Below are positions 26,831-35,451 of a stretch of DNA of 64,000 nucleotides, in pieces. A program made the translations under genes and the position numbers. The notes under the pieces were generated by a model. That model was not told the DNA's origin and did not search any database. It worked only from the letters and a program-made list of their open reading frames with translations. The first letter of the stretch is position 1; each line of letters opens with the position of its first letter. Origin of the DNA: Rhodococcus sp. IEGM 1381 (GTDB taxonomy: Bacteria; Actinomycetota; Actinomycetes; Mycobacteriales; Mycobacteriaceae); the NCBI RefSeq assembly GCF_030056795.1, contig NZ_JASHKQ010000003.1, forward strand, positions 62,001-126,000, in the 5' to 3' direction.

Positions 26831-28134
26831 TGAGCAGCACAGGAACTCAGCTCCTTCGCCTCGCCACCGCGGGTAGCGTCGACGACGGCAAGTCCACCCT
26901 CGTCGGGCGGCTGTTGTACGACACCAAGTCCGTTCTGGCAGACCAGATCGACGCCGTCACTCGCGCGTCGGTCGACAAGGGACTGGCCACGCCGGATCTG
27001 TCTCTCCTGGTCGACGGTCTGCGCGCCGAGCGTGAACAGGGCATCACGATCGACGTTGCCTACCGCTACTTCGCGACGCCGCACCGCTCCTTCGTACTGG
27101 CCGATACTCCTGGCCATGTGCAGTACACCCGCAACACCGTCTCGGGCGCGTCGACGGCGCAGTTGGTCATCCTGCTCGTCGATGCCCGCAAAGGCGTGAT
27201 CACCCAGACCCGCAGGCATGCAGCGGTTCTGGCCCTCCTGGGCGTTCCGCGCCTGGTACTTGCGGTCAACAAGATCGATCTGGTCGAGGACCCCGCAACG
27301 GTGTTCGCCGAGATCTCGGCCGAGTTCAACTCGCTGACCTCCTCCCTCGGCTGGTCCAGCGACGACGTCATCGAGATCCCGGTGTCCGCACTGCACGGCG
27401 ACAACGTCGCGGTGAAGTCCGACAAGACTCCGTACTACGACGGTCCCACCCTCATCGAGCACCTCGAGTCGGTCCCGGTCGACGCCGAACCGCACCGGGT
27501 CGGTCTGCGATTCCCCGTGCAGTACGTGATCCGACCCCGCACAGCCGAATTCCCCGACTATCGTGGGTACGCCGGTCAGGTCGCTGCAGGCACCGTGGGC
27601 GTCGGAGACGAGGTCGTCATTCTGCCCTCCGGTACCAGAACCACGGTCGAGCGCATCGATACTGCGGACGGCGAATTGCGCACGGCTCACGCTGGACGCA
27701 GTGTCACACTCGTCCTCGTCGACGACGTCGACGTCTCGCGTGGCGACACCATCGCCTCCCCGCAGGACGCACCGGAGCCGATCGGCGATTTCGAGGCCAC
27801 CGTGTGCTGGCTGGCGGAGAAGCCGCTTCGCCCTGGCGCTCGCCTGCTGCTCAAGCACGGAACCCGCACTACCCAGGCCATCGTCGGGACTCTGATCGAG
27901 CGGTTCGACGAACAGCAGCTCACCGCCCAGGAAAGCCCGGAATCGTTGGAGCTCAACGAGATCGGCCGCATCTCGGTGCGAGTCGCCGAGCCCATCGTAG
28001 CGGACGACTACGCCGTCAACCGGCACACGGGCAGCTTCTTGCTCATCGATCCGGCGGGCGGTAACACACTGGCCGCCGGGCTCGTCGGCAACGCTCTGGC
28101 TGCAGTCGAGCTGGGGTCGGCAGTTCCGGCGTGA
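26830..28134 (+). CDS. cysN: Sulfate adenylyltransferase subunit 1 (GTPase)
   Basis: A 434-residue translation-factor-like GTPase coupled to CysD. G1 is AGSVDDGKST (14-23), G3 DTPGH and G4 NKID; domains 2 and 3 form EF-Tu-like barrels. Unlike the CysNC of M. tuberculosis, it ends after these barrels, with no APS kinase. So no PAPS is made by this protein, in line with direct APS reduction by CysH. The junctions are TGATG with cysD and GTGA with sirB. Confidence 0.95.
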   Translation: MSSTGTQLLRLATAGSVDDGKSTLVGRLLYDTKSVLADQIDAVTRASVDKGLATPDLSLLVDGLRAEREQGITIDVAYRYFATPHRSFVLADTPGHVQYTRNTVSGASTAQLVILLVDARKGVITQTRRHAAVLALLGVPRLVLAVNKIDLVEDPATVFAEISAEFNSLTSSLGWSSDDVIEIPVSALHGDNVAVKSDKTPYYDGPTLIEHLESVPVDAEPHRVGLRFPVQYVIRPRTAEFPDYRGYAGQVAAGTVGVGDEVVILPSGTRTTVERIDTADGELRTAHAGRSVTLVLVDDVDVSRGDTIASPQDAPEPIGDFEATVCWLAEKPLRPGARLLLKHGTRTTQAIVGTLIERFDEQQLTAQESPESLELNEIGRISVRVAEPIVADDYAVNRHTGSFLLIDPAGGNTLAAGLVGNALAAVELGSAVPA

Positions 28135-28904
28135 GCGCACTGATCGCGGTTGCCCACGGCAGTCGTGACCCGCGCTCGGGCGCAGCGATCCACCGCGCCG
28201 TCGACGTCCTACGTCGGCGGCGACCGGATCTGGACGTACGCGTCGCGTTCCTGGACCTCACCGAGCCCAGCGTCGGGCACGTCGTCGACGCCGTGGTCGA
28301 CGCTGGACACACTCACATCGTCAGCGTCCCGTTGTTGCTGGGCAAGGCCTTTCACGCCAAGGTCGACCTGCCGGAGCTGCTGGCCGACGCACGCACCCGA
28401 CATCGGCACGTGTCGATCGTGCAGGCCGACGTACTGGGCGACGACCGCCTCCTGATCGAGGCAGTCCGTGACCGCATCCTCGATACCGGTGTCGCACTGG
28501 ATGATCCGACTGTGGGCGTCGCATTGGCTGCGGTCGGATCCTCGGTGTCACCGGCGAATCAGCGCACCCGAGTGGTCGCTCAGAAGCTGCTCGCCGGGAC
28601 GGGCTGGGCAGGGGCCGTGACCTGTTTCGCAACGTCCGTCGAGCCGTCCCCTGAGGACGCCGTCGCGCACTTGCGCACGATGGGTGCCACTCGCATCGTC
28701 GTGGCACCGTGGTTCCTGGCTCCGGGACTGCTCACCGATCGGATAGAAGCATCACTGTCGGACCGACCGGACGTGGTGCACGCCGACGTGATCGGAGCTC
28801 ACCCAGCTCTGGCCGAATTGGTATCGCAGCGCTACGACTCGGCAGTTACGCGTGCCGCATCGGTGGCGTCGGCAATAGTCGGTACCCGAGTCGCTCGCAC
28901 GTAG
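28131..28904 (+). CDS. sirB: Sirohydrochlorin ferrochelatase/cobaltochelatase (CbiX/SirB family)
   Basis: A 257-residue class II chelatase with two CbiX repeats. HGSRDPRSG (from H9) opens the first, [17 protein letters not shown] carries the second metal-site histidine, and the C-terminal half repeats the fold in degenerate form. In a sulfite reductase operon the expected job is inserting iron into sirohydrochlorin to make siroheme. GTG start 28131 overlaps the cysN stop. Its last 73 bases (28832-28904) overlap the end of cysA on the other strand, so both genes use the same DNA for their C-termini. Confidence 0.88.
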   Translation: MSALIAVAHGSRDPRSGAAIHRAVDVLRRRRPDLDVRVAFLDLTEPSVGHVVDAVVDAGHTHIVSVPLLLGKAFHAKVDLPELLADARTRHRHVSIVQADVLGDDRLLIEAVRDRILDTGVALDDPTVGVALAAVGSSVSPANQRTRVVAQKLLAGTGWAGAVTCFATSVEPSPEDAVAHLRTMGATRIVVAPWFLAPGLLTDRIEASLSDRPDVVHADVIGAHPALAELVSQRYDSAVTRAASVASAIVGTRVART

Positions 28905-29881
28905 ACGGTCTCGCCCTCGCGGAGTCCGAGCGCCTCGCTGTCGCCTCGGGTGATCTGCGCGGCGAACAGTTCACCGGTTGCCGCATTCTTGAGCTCGACC
29001 TTCACCTCGAAGCCGAGGTGCACCACGCGCTCGACGACGGCACGCGTCACACCGGCCGATTCTGCAGTACCGCTGGCCTGTGCCTGCGCCAGCGACGGGT
29101 CACGCCCGACGCGAATGTCGTGCGGACGCACCAGAAGTCCGTTCAACTTGGCCACCTGGCCCAGGAACGACATCACGAAATTGTTGGCCGGCCTGTCGTA
29201 CAGATCCTCCGGGCTGCCGACCTGCTCGATTCGGCCCTTGTTGAGCACCGCGATCCGATCCGCGACATCGAGGGCTTCCTCCTGGTCGTGCGTCACCAGA
29301 ACCGTCGTGACGTGCACCTCGTCGTGCAGGCGACGCAGCCACGTCCGTAGATCGGCGCGCACCTTGGCGTCGAGCGCACCGAAGGGCTCGTCGAGGAGAA
29401 GCACCTGCGGGTCGACGGCGAGGGCGCGAGCCAGCGCCATGCGCTGGCGCTGGCCACCGGAGAGCTGTGCCGGGTAGCGACTCTGGAAGCCGGCCAGCCC
29501 GACGATCTCGAGCAGTTCGTCGACCTTCTTGGCGATCTCGGCCTTGGGCCGTTTGCGGATCTGCAGACCGAACGCGACGTTGTCTCGCACCGTGAGGTGT
29601 TTGAACGCCGCATAGTGCTGAAAGACGAAGCCGATCTCGCGGCGCTGCGGGCTGACCCACGTCACGTCCTGGCCGGCGAGCACCACCCGACCGGAGTCGA
29701 GTTGTTCGAGGCCGGCGATCGAGCGCAGCAGAGTGGACTTGCCAGAGCCGCTGGGGCCGAGCAGCGCCGTCAGCGATCCCTTGGGGATGTCGATGCTGAC
29801 GTTGTCGAGAGCAGCGAAATCGCCGTAGTGCTTGTTGGCACCGACGACGGAGATCTCGATCTCGGAGGATTTCTCGGTCAT
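28832..29881 (-). CDS. cysA: Sulfate/thiosulfate ABC transporter ATP-binding protein
   Basis: A 349-residue ATPase of the sulfate importer. Walker [10 protein letters not shown] (42-50), signature [15 protein letters not shown], Walker [13 protein letters not shown] and the switch [15 protein letters not shown] are intact. A C-terminal TOBE-like domain (about 240-349) fits CysA/MalK-type regulation. ATG 29881 shares one base with the cysW stop (TAATG). Its 3' end overlaps sirB by 73 bases in antisense. It is the last gene of the sbp-cysT-cysW-cysA operon. Confidence 0.95.
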   Translation of the reverse strand: MTEKSSEIEISVVGANKHYGDFAALDNVSIDIPKGSLTALLGPSGSGKSTLLRSIAGLEQLDSGRVVLAGQDVTWVSPQRREIGFVFQHYAAFKHLTVRDNVAFGLQIRKRPKAEIAKKVDELLEIVGLAGFQSRYPAQLSGGQRQRMALARALAVDPQVLLLDEPFGALDAKVRADLRTWLRRLHDEVHVTTVLVTHDQEEALDVADRIAVLNKGRIEQVGSPEDLYDRPANNFVMSFLGQVAKLNGLLVRPHDIRVGRDPSLAQAQASGTAESAGVTRAVVERVVHLGFEVKVELKNAATGELFAAQITRGDSEALGLREGETVYVRATRVPTIADATDAARVTAES

Positions 29882-30681
29882 TACTTCGTCCTCTTCTTGT
29901 CGAGAACCGTCATCAGCAGCAGCACGATGACGGCGATCGCCATCAGCAGCGTGGACGCGGCGTACGCGCCCTGTTGATTGAAGTCCTCGTACCGTGAATT
30001 GACCAGCAGAGTCAGTGTCTGCGAAATACCGGGCAGGTTGGTCGAGACCATGATGACTGCACCGAACTCACCGAGCGAACGCGCGACAGTGAGTACGACG
30101 CCGTAGGTCAGGCCCCACCGGATCGCCGGAAGGGTGATGCGCCAGAACGTCTGCCATGAGCTTGCACCCAGGGTCGATGCTGCTTCTTCCTGCTCCTCGC
30201 CTATCTCGTACAGAACCGGTTCGACTTCGCGTACGACGAACGGCAGCGTCACGAAGATGGTCGCTATGACCATGCCGGGGAGCGCAAAAATCACCTTGAA
30301 GCCGAGACTTTCGACGCCTCCGAACCACCCGTTGGCACCCCAGAGCAGAATCAGCGCGACACCGGTGATGATCGGCGACACCGCGAAAGGCAGATCGACG
30401 ATCGCCTCGATTACGCCTTTACCGCGGAACCGCCCCCGCACCAACGCCAGCGCGGTGACCACACCGAAGACGACGTTGATCGGTACCACGATGGCAACGA
30501 TCAACAGCGACAGCTGCAAGGCCGATTGTGCCGCAGGAGTTGTGATCTGCTCGAAGAACGACACGACGCCGTCCTCGAACGTTCGATACAGGATGGCAGC
30601 GAGCGGAAAGAGCACGAGTACAGCGAGATATATCAATGCAATCGTGCGCAGGGACAGTTTGACCGGAAGGCTGATCTTCAC
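29881..30681 (-). CDS. cysW: Sulfate ABC transporter permease CysW
   Basis: A 266-residue membrane subunit with six predicted helices. The cytoplasmic EAA loop is present as [27 protein letters not shown]... in the region of residues 150-180, the contact point for CysA. With CysT it forms the channel for sulfate and thiosulfate. GTG start 30681 overlaps the cysT TGA (GTGA), and the stop shares a base with the cysA start. Length and topology are normal for the family. Confidence 0.94.
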   Translation of the reverse strand: MKISLPVKLSLRTIALIYLAVLVLFPLAAILYRTFEDGVVSFFEQITTPAAQSALQLSLLIVAIVVPINVVFGVVTALALVRGRFRGKGVIEAIVDLPFAVSPIITGVALILLWGANGWFGGVESLGFKVIFALPGMVIATIFVTLPFVVREVEPVLYEIGEEQEEAASTLGASSWQTFWRITLPAIRWGLTYGVVLTVARSLGEFGAVIMVSTNLPGISQTLTLLVNSRYEDFNQQGAYAASTLLMAIAVIVLLLMTVLDKKRTK

Positions 30682-31571
30682 GAGAGCTGCTCCTCACGTC
30701 TGGCCAGCCGGTTTCCGATGATACGAAGCACGAACAGCACTGCAAACGCAATAGCCAACAGCACCACCGAGATAGCCGCGGCATCGATCGGCCGGTCGTA
30801 CTCGATCAGCTCGCGAATGTACTGCGACGCCACCTGGGTGTCGTTGGGGATGTTGCCGCCGATGAGCACCACCGAGCCGAACTCCCCGATCGCGCGTGCG
30901 AACGCAAGGCCCCCGCCGGACAGCACTGCCGGCAACAATACCGGCAGAACGATGCGTCGGAAGATGGTCCAGTTGTTGGCTCCGAGCGACGCGGCCGCCT
31001 CCTCGACGTCCTTGTCCAGCTCGATCAGCACCGGTTGCACCGCACGCACCACGAACGGCAATGTGACGAACAGCAGAGCGACGATGACCGCAGGCTTGGT
31101 TGCGTTGAACACCAACCCGATCGGACTCGCCGGTCCGTAGAGAGACAGCAACACCAAACTGGCGACGATGGTGGGCAGTGCGAAGGGCAGATCGATCAGG
31201 GCGTTGACGAATCGTTTACCCGGGAACTCGTCCCGCACCAGGACCCACGCGATGAGGGTTCCCAGGAACAGGTTGATCACTGCGGCCGCGACGGACACCA
31301 GGAGGGTGACCTTGAACGTGGCCAGTGCACGCGGCACGGTGACCGCATCCCAGAAGCCGGCCAGACCGTCGTCGAACGACTGAACCGTCAACGCGGCCAA
31401 CGGAAGCAGCACGATGACGCTGAGCCACAACACAGCGACCCCGAGACCGAGTGGCCCCACCGACCCAGGGCCCCTGAACTTTCGGCCTTCTCGCCCGGCA
31501 CGAAACCGAGGTCTCGTACCGGGCGGGACTGGCGAACCCGCAGTTGCGGTTTCGGTGGTCGAAGATGGCAT
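30678..31571 (-). CDS. cysT: Sulfate ABC transporter permease CysT
   Basis: A 297-residue permease with a proline/arginine-rich cytoplasmic N-terminus of about 38 residues, then six helices. The EAA loop is VRAVQPVLIELDKDVEEAAA (about 186-205). The FGSVVLIGGNIPNDTQVASQ segment near the C-terminus is typical of CysT. ATG 31571 lies six bases after the sbp stop, and its own stop overlaps cysW. It pairs with CysW in the inner membrane. Confidence 0.94.
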   Translation of the reverse strand: MPSSTTETATAGSPVPPGTRPRFRAGREGRKFRGPGSVGPLGLGVAVLWLSVIVLLPLAALTVQSFDDGLAGFWDAVTVPRALATFKVTLLVSVAAAVINLFLGTLIAWVLVRDEFPGKRFVNALIDLPFALPTIVASLVLLSLYGPASPIGLVFNATKPAVIVALLFVTLPFVVRAVQPVLIELDKDVEEAAASLGANNWTIFRRIVLPVLLPAVLSGGGLAFARAIGEFGSVVLIGGNIPNDTQVASQYIRELIEYDRPIDAAAISVVLLAIAFAVLFVLRIIGNRLARREEQLS

Positions 31572-31577
31572 CGATCT

Positions 31578-32600
31578 CTACCGAGTACTTTCCTGATAGA
31601 TCGTCGTGATTGCGCCGTTGTCGCCGAACAGATCGGCGTCGACCTGCGTCCAGCCACCGAGATCATCGATGGTGTAGAGCTTTTCGGGGGTGAAGAACTT
31701 GTCGGAATACTCCGAGGCGATATCCGGGTTCGTCGGCCGGAAGCCTGCCTCGGCCCAGATCTTCTGCCCCTCGTCGGTGTAGATGAAATCGTTCAGAGCA
31801 TTGGCTCGGTCGAGATTGGCACTGCTGTTGATCACTGCCACAGGATTGTCGATGCGGAAGGTGACGGGAACGTCGACGTGCTCCACCTTCTGTCCTTGTT
31901 CCTCGATCAGCAGCGCCTCGTTCTCGTAGCTCAGCAGCGCATCGCCCTGCCCCTGCAGGAAGGCTTCGGTTGCTGCGCGGCCGGATTCGGGCTGAACCGG
32001 GAAATGGTCGGAGACGAGGGTGCGAACGAAATCGAGACCGGCCTGCTTGTCCTGGCCGCCGTTGCTCTTCGCCGCATACGGAGCAAGGAGATTCCACTTG
32101 GCCGAGCCGGAGCTGAGTGGACTGGGGCTGATGACCTGCACATCGGGCTTGATCAGGTCGTCCCAGGTACGAATGTTCTTCGGGTTGCCCTCGCGCACGA
32201 CGATCGTCACCACAGAACCGAACGGCACTCCGCCGTAAGCATTCTGGTTCCAGTCCTCGTCGACCTTGCCGGCCTTGACGAGTCGCGTGACATCGGGTTC
32301 GACCGAGAAATTGACGATGTCGGCGGGTGCACCGTCGGCCACCTTGCGAGACTGGTTACCGGACGCGCCGTAGTCGGCGTTGATGGCGGTTCCCTCGCCG
32401 TCCTCGGTGGCCGCGAAAGCGGGACCGATTGCGTCCCAACCGTTCTTGGGGACGGCGTATCCCACGAGAGTCAAGGCCGGACCGCTGGCGGTGTCCGATC
32501 CGCCACCGACAGCATCGCTCGAGCCACCACCGCAGGCAGTCAGTAGCAGAGTTCCCACAGCCGCGAACGTGGTCAGGAGGTAACGAGAACTATGCCTCAT
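31578..32600 (-). CDS. sbp: Sulfate-binding lipoprotein
   Basis: A 340-residue substrate-binding protein (SubI/CysP type) for the CysTWA importer. The lipoprotein signal is short, with lipobox LLTAC giving a lipidated C23, then a Gly/Ser-rich linker. Family motifs include ADIVNFSVEPDVTRLVKAG, IVVREGNPKNIRTWDDL and SPLSSGSAKWN. The ATG at 32600 has AAAGG nine bases upstream; the longer open frame before it is not coding. It heads the transporter operon, about 200 bases after a cysteine leader peptide, so sulfate import seems to share attenuation control with sulfate reduction. Confidence 0.94.
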   Translation of the reverse strand: MRHSSRYLLTTFAAVGTLLLTACGGGSSDAVGGGSDTASGPALTLVGYAVPKNGWDAIGPAFAATEDGEGTAINADYGASGNQSRKVADGAPADIVNFSVEPDVTRLVKAGKVDEDWNQNAYGGVPFGSVVTIVVREGNPKNIRTWDDLIKPDVQVISPSPLSSGSAKWNLLAPYAAKSNGGQDKQAGLDFVRTLVSDHFPVQPESGRAATEAFLQGQGDALLSYENEALLIEEQGQKVEHVDVPVTFRIDNPVAVINSSANLDRANALNDFIYTDEGQKIWAEAGFRPTNPDIASEYSDKFFTPEKLYTIDDLGGWTQVDADLFGDNGAITTIYQESTR

Positions 32601-32708
32601 TATGGGGGGCCTTTCGTGATGTGACGAAGAAGGAAATCGAAAGAGTGGACCGGAAGACCGTCGAACCGAAACAAGACCGAAACCCGCACCGAAGATTCGA
32701 GACAGCCT

Positions 32709-32735
32709 CCCAGCCCAGGGCCAGGGAGAGCTGGG
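32709..32735 (-). promoter_or_regulatory. Stem in the sbp leader region
   Basis: CCCAGC (32709-32714) is complementary to GCTGGG (32730-32735) around a 15-base GC-rich loop that itself holds CCAGGG/CCAGGG repeats. It lies between the leader-peptide stop (32803) and the sbp start (32600), where an attenuator would be. The rest of the 200-base stretch shows no gene. Confidence 0.35.
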
Positions 32736-32802
32736 CCCCGCGCACGCGCACAGCACGGCAAGACCTAGGCGACCCGCGGAATCGATTCGACTGAGGAACG
32801 AA

Positions 32803-32892
32803 TCAACAACAGTCGATATCGGCGACTGCCAACATGCCGACAGCAATCAACGCCAACTGATGGCGGACGCGGTACTCGGCGGCAGAAGACAC
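32803..32892 (-). CDS. Leader peptide ending in Cys-Cys, upstream of the sulfate importer
   Basis: A 29-codon ORF from GTG 32892 to TGA 32803 ends in DIDCC directly before the stop; the middle is hydrophobic (LALIAVGMLAVADI). There is no Shine-Dalgarno sequence. TAGATT (32900-32905) lies seven bases before the GTG, so a leaderless transcript is likely. The layout parallels the cysteine-responsive leader ORFs described upstream of sulfate and cysteine genes in mycobacteria. It would let cysteine supply control the sbp-cysTWA operon. The peptide is seen directly; its role is inferred from this analogy. Confidence 0.75.
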   Translation of the reverse strand: MSSAAEYRVRHQLALIAVGMLAVADIDCC

Positions 32893-32899
32893 GGTCAGG

Positions 32900-32905
32900 A
32901 ATCTA
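32900..32905 (-). promoter_or_regulatory. -10 element of the sbp leader transcript
   Basis: TAGATT on the minus strand is a good TANNNT -10 hexamer seven bases before the leader GTG. A 12-base perfect palindrome, CGGACG-CGTCCG (32935-32946), is centred about 48 bases upstream of the proposed start and may be a regulator site. No -35 match is evident. Confidence 0.5.
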
Positions 32906-32991
32906 GCAGAGGTTTCGGACGGACTCTAATTCAGCGGACGCGTCCGGTGACTCGACGGCGCAGCTGTCGGCCGAGCTGTCGAGACGAGGCC

Positions 32992-33069
32992 CTACCGAGT
33001 GAGCAGCCAGGCGATGACAACCAGCACCAGCAGCGCGATGAGCGCCAGCGTTACCCGAGACCGCGGCAT
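32992..33069 (-). CDS. Tiny single-pass membrane peptide
   Basis: A 25-residue ORF, MPRSRVTLALIALLVLVVIAWLL..., made of a basic N-terminus and one hydrophobic helix. Its ATG shares a base with the stop of the upstream 77-residue membrane protein (TAATG at 33069), which strongly suggests real coupled translation despite the size. It would sit in the membrane with its N-terminus in the cytoplasm. Function unknown. The alternative is a chance extension of the coding region downstream of the larger gene. Confidence 0.5.
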   Translation of the reverse strand: MPRSRVTLALIALLVLVVIAWLLTR

Positions 33070-33302
33070 TACTGTCCATCCTTCGTCGTGGTGGAGGCGG
33101 CAGCCGTCGACTCCGCCTCGCGAGCAGCGCGGGCGTCGCGACCGAGCAGGCGTAGAACCACCGCGAGGAGTCGATCGAACACCCGTGCCAGCAGGAACGC
33201 CGTCGGCACGATGACCAGCAGCACGACAATCGCCTGCGGTACGAACGGCAAGCCCGTCACCCACAGTTCGACGCCGTCCCACCATCGCGCAACCGGTTCC
33301 AC
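33069..33302 (-). CDS. Small membrane protein (Rv2401A-like position)
   Basis: A 77-residue protein with one or two hydrophobic segments (about 13-48: VTGLPFVPQAIVVLLVIVPT and onward) and a charged C-terminal tail rich in Ala, Glu, Thr and Lys. It lies between the sulfate-binding protein gene and the GH15 gene, where mycobacteria also have a small membrane protein. Its GTG start (33302) is 93 bases from the divergent GH15 start. It is coupled to a 25-residue membrane peptide downstream. No function can be named. Confidence 0.65.
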   Translation of the reverse strand: MEPVARWWDGVELWVTGLPFVPQAIVVLLVIVPTAFLLARVFDRLLAVVLRLLGRDARAAREAESTAAASTTTKDGQ

Positions 33303-33395
33303 TCTCGCAGCTTAAACCAGCGCGTCCGGTGCCCACGCCACGCCGATCGGCGACCAGCAGTGGACGACTGCCACCGATACGTCGATGATTACGCC

Positions 33396-35441
33396 ATGAC
33401 GGCATTCGAAGATGTTTCGCCCGTGCCTCCGGTGGCCGACGAGCCCGCGATGGGATCGGGGCACCCAGAGTTGGGCGGGATCGAAGTTCAGGGAGCGTTG
33501 GGCAGTACCGACGCACCGGTGTCCACCCTGACGTCCTACCGCAGCGCCTTTCCGCCGATCGACGACTACGCGTTCCTCTCGGACTGCGAGACCACCTGTC
33601 TGATCGCGCGCAATGGGTCCGTCGAGTGGATGTGTGTGCCCCGGCCGGACTCCCCCAGCATCTTCGGAGCGATTCTCGATCGCAGTGCCGGCCACTTTCG
33701 CGTCGGCCCCTACGGTCAGTCGGTCCCCGCGGCGCGGCGCTACCTGCCCGGCGGTCTGATCGTCGAGACCACGTGGCAGACCGAGACCGGCTGGTTGATC
33801 GTGCGCGACGCCCTCGTCATGGGGCCGTGGCACAACACCGATCAACGCTCTCGCACCCACAAGCGCGCACCGAGCGACTGGGATGCCGAACACATACTGC
33901 TGCGCACCATCAAATGTGTCAGCGGCACAGTCGAATTGGAGATGAGCTGCGAGCCCGCCTTCGACTACCACCGGGCACCCGCGAACTGGGAGTACACCGG
34001 CAAGGTGTACGAGGAGACCACCGCAACCTGCGAGGCGAGCGCGGACGGTGACCAGCCGACGCTGAAGTTGACCACCAATCTTCGTATCGGCATCGAGGGC
34101 CGTGAGGCTCGGGCCCGAACTCGAATGACGGAGGGCGACAATGTGTTCGTCGCTCTGTCCTGGTCCGACCTTCCTGCGCCGCAAACCTTCGAGGAAGCAG
34201 CGGAGAAGATGTGGCGCACCTCCGAATGCTGGCGGCAGTGGATCACCATCGGCCGGTTCCCCGACCACCCGTGGCGGGGCTACCTGCAGCGCAGCGCATT
34301 GACACTCAAGGGCCTGACCTACGCGCCCACCGGTGCCCTGCTGGCGGCATCGACCACCTCGCTCCCTGAAACACCAGGCGGAGAGCGCAACTGGGACTAC
34401 CGCTACACCTGGGTGCGCGATTCGACCTTCGCACTGTGGGGCCTCTACACGCTCGGACTGGACCGTGAAGCCAACGACTTCTTCGCGTTCATGTCCGACG
34501 TGGCCACGACGGCGAACGGCGAGGTCAATCCGCTGCAGGTGATGTACGGCATCGGCGGCGAGAAGACCCTCGACGAGAGCGAGCTACCGCACCTGTCCGG
34601 ATACGACGGCGCGCGGCCGGTGCGGATCGGCAACGGGGCCTACGACCAAGAGCAGCACGACATCTGGGGCACCATGCTCGACTCGGTGTACCTGCACGTC
34701 AAGTCACGTGAGCACGTCCCGGAATTCCTGTGGCCGCTGCTCAAACGTCAGGTCGAGGAAGCGATCGCCAACTGGCGCAAACCGGACCGTGGCATCTGGG
34801 AGGTACGCGGCGAACCGCAGCACTTCACGTCTTCGAAGCTCATGTGTTGGGTCGCACTCGATCGCGGTGCCAAGCTCGCCGACATCCACGGCGAGAAGGA
34901 CTACTCCGACCAGTGGAACGAGATCGCGGACGAGATCAAGGCCGACATTCTCGAAAACGGCACCGACTCACGCGGAGTGCTGACCCAGCGCTACGGCGAC
35001 CCGTCGCTGGACGCGTCGTTGCTGCTGGCACCGCTGCTGCGATTCCTGCCGGCCGACGACGAGCGAATCCGTGCCACGGTGCTCGCCATAGCCGACGAGT
35101 TGACCGAGGACGGATTGGTGCTGCGCTACCGAACCGACACGACCGACGACGGATTGGCAGGTGAGGAAGGGACGTTCACGATCTGCTCGTTCTGGCTGGT
35201 CTCTGCGCTGGTGGAAATCGGCGAACTCCCCCGCGCGAAGCACCTCTGCGAACGGCTACTCGGCTACGCGAGCCCGCTCAAGCTCTACGCCGAAGAGATC
35301 GACCACCGCACCGGCCGTCACCTCGGCAACTTCCCGCAGGCGTTCACCCACCTTGCCCTCATCAACGCAGTAGTGCACGTCATCCGGGCCGAGGAAGCCC
35401 AGGCGTCCGGACACTTCCAGCCGGCTCACTCCAACCCCTGA
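33396..35441 (+). CDS. Glycoside hydrolase family 15 (trehalase-like)
   Basis: A 681-residue cytoplasmic enzyme of the bacterial GH15 group. The N-terminal beta-sandwich (about 25-250) starts at PPIDDYAFLSDCETTCLIA, and the (alpha/alpha)6 barrel includes NWDYRYTWVRDSTFALWGLY and ALDRGAKLADIHG. In mycobacteria the gene in this position (Rv2402) encodes an alpha,alpha-trehalase of this family, so hydrolysis of trehalose to glucose is likely; a glucoamylase or glucodextranase activity is the alternative. I use the ATG at 33396; a GTG at 33360 is in frame, and neither has a good ribosome-binding site. It is convergent with the oxidoreductase, with ten bases between stops. Confidence 0.88.
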   Translation: MTAFEDVSPVPPVADEPAMGSGHPELGGIEVQGALGSTDAPVSTLTSYRSAFPPIDDYAFLSDCETTCLIARNGSVEWMCVPRPDSPSIFGAILDRSAGHFRVGPYGQSVPAARRYLPGGLIVETTWQTETGWLIVRDALVMGPWHNTDQRSRTHKRAPSDWDAEHILLRTIKCVSGTVELEMSCEPAFDYHRAPANWEYTGKVYEETTATCEASADGDQPTLKLTTNLRIGIEGREARARTRMTEGDNVFVALSWSDLPAPQTFEEAAEKMWRTSECWRQWITIGRFPDHPWRGYLQRSALTLKGLTYAPTGALLAASTTSLPETPGGERNWDYRYTWVRDSTFALWGLYTLGLDREANDFFAFMSDVATTANGEVNPLQVMYGIGGEKTLDESELPHLSGYDGARPVRIGNGAYDQEQHDIWGTMLDSVYLHVKSREHVPEFLWPLLKRQVEEAIANWRKPDRGIWEVRGEPQHFTSSKLMCWVALDRGAKLADIHGEKDYSDQWNEIADEIKADILENGTDSRGVLTQRYGDPSLDASLLLAPLLRFLPADDERIRATVLAIADELTEDGLVLRYRTDTTDDGLAGEEGTFTICSFWLVSALVEIGELPRAKHLCERLLGYASPLKLYAEEIDHRTGRHLGNFPQAFTHLALINAVVHVIRAEEAQASGHFQPAHSNP

Positions 35442-35451
35442 TCGGGCAGGT

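Noticed and set aside
28131..28904. SirB as a truncated or frameshifted gene because it runs into cysA
   Set aside because: Both frames are intact to their own stops and both protein lengths are normal, so the overlap looks genuine.
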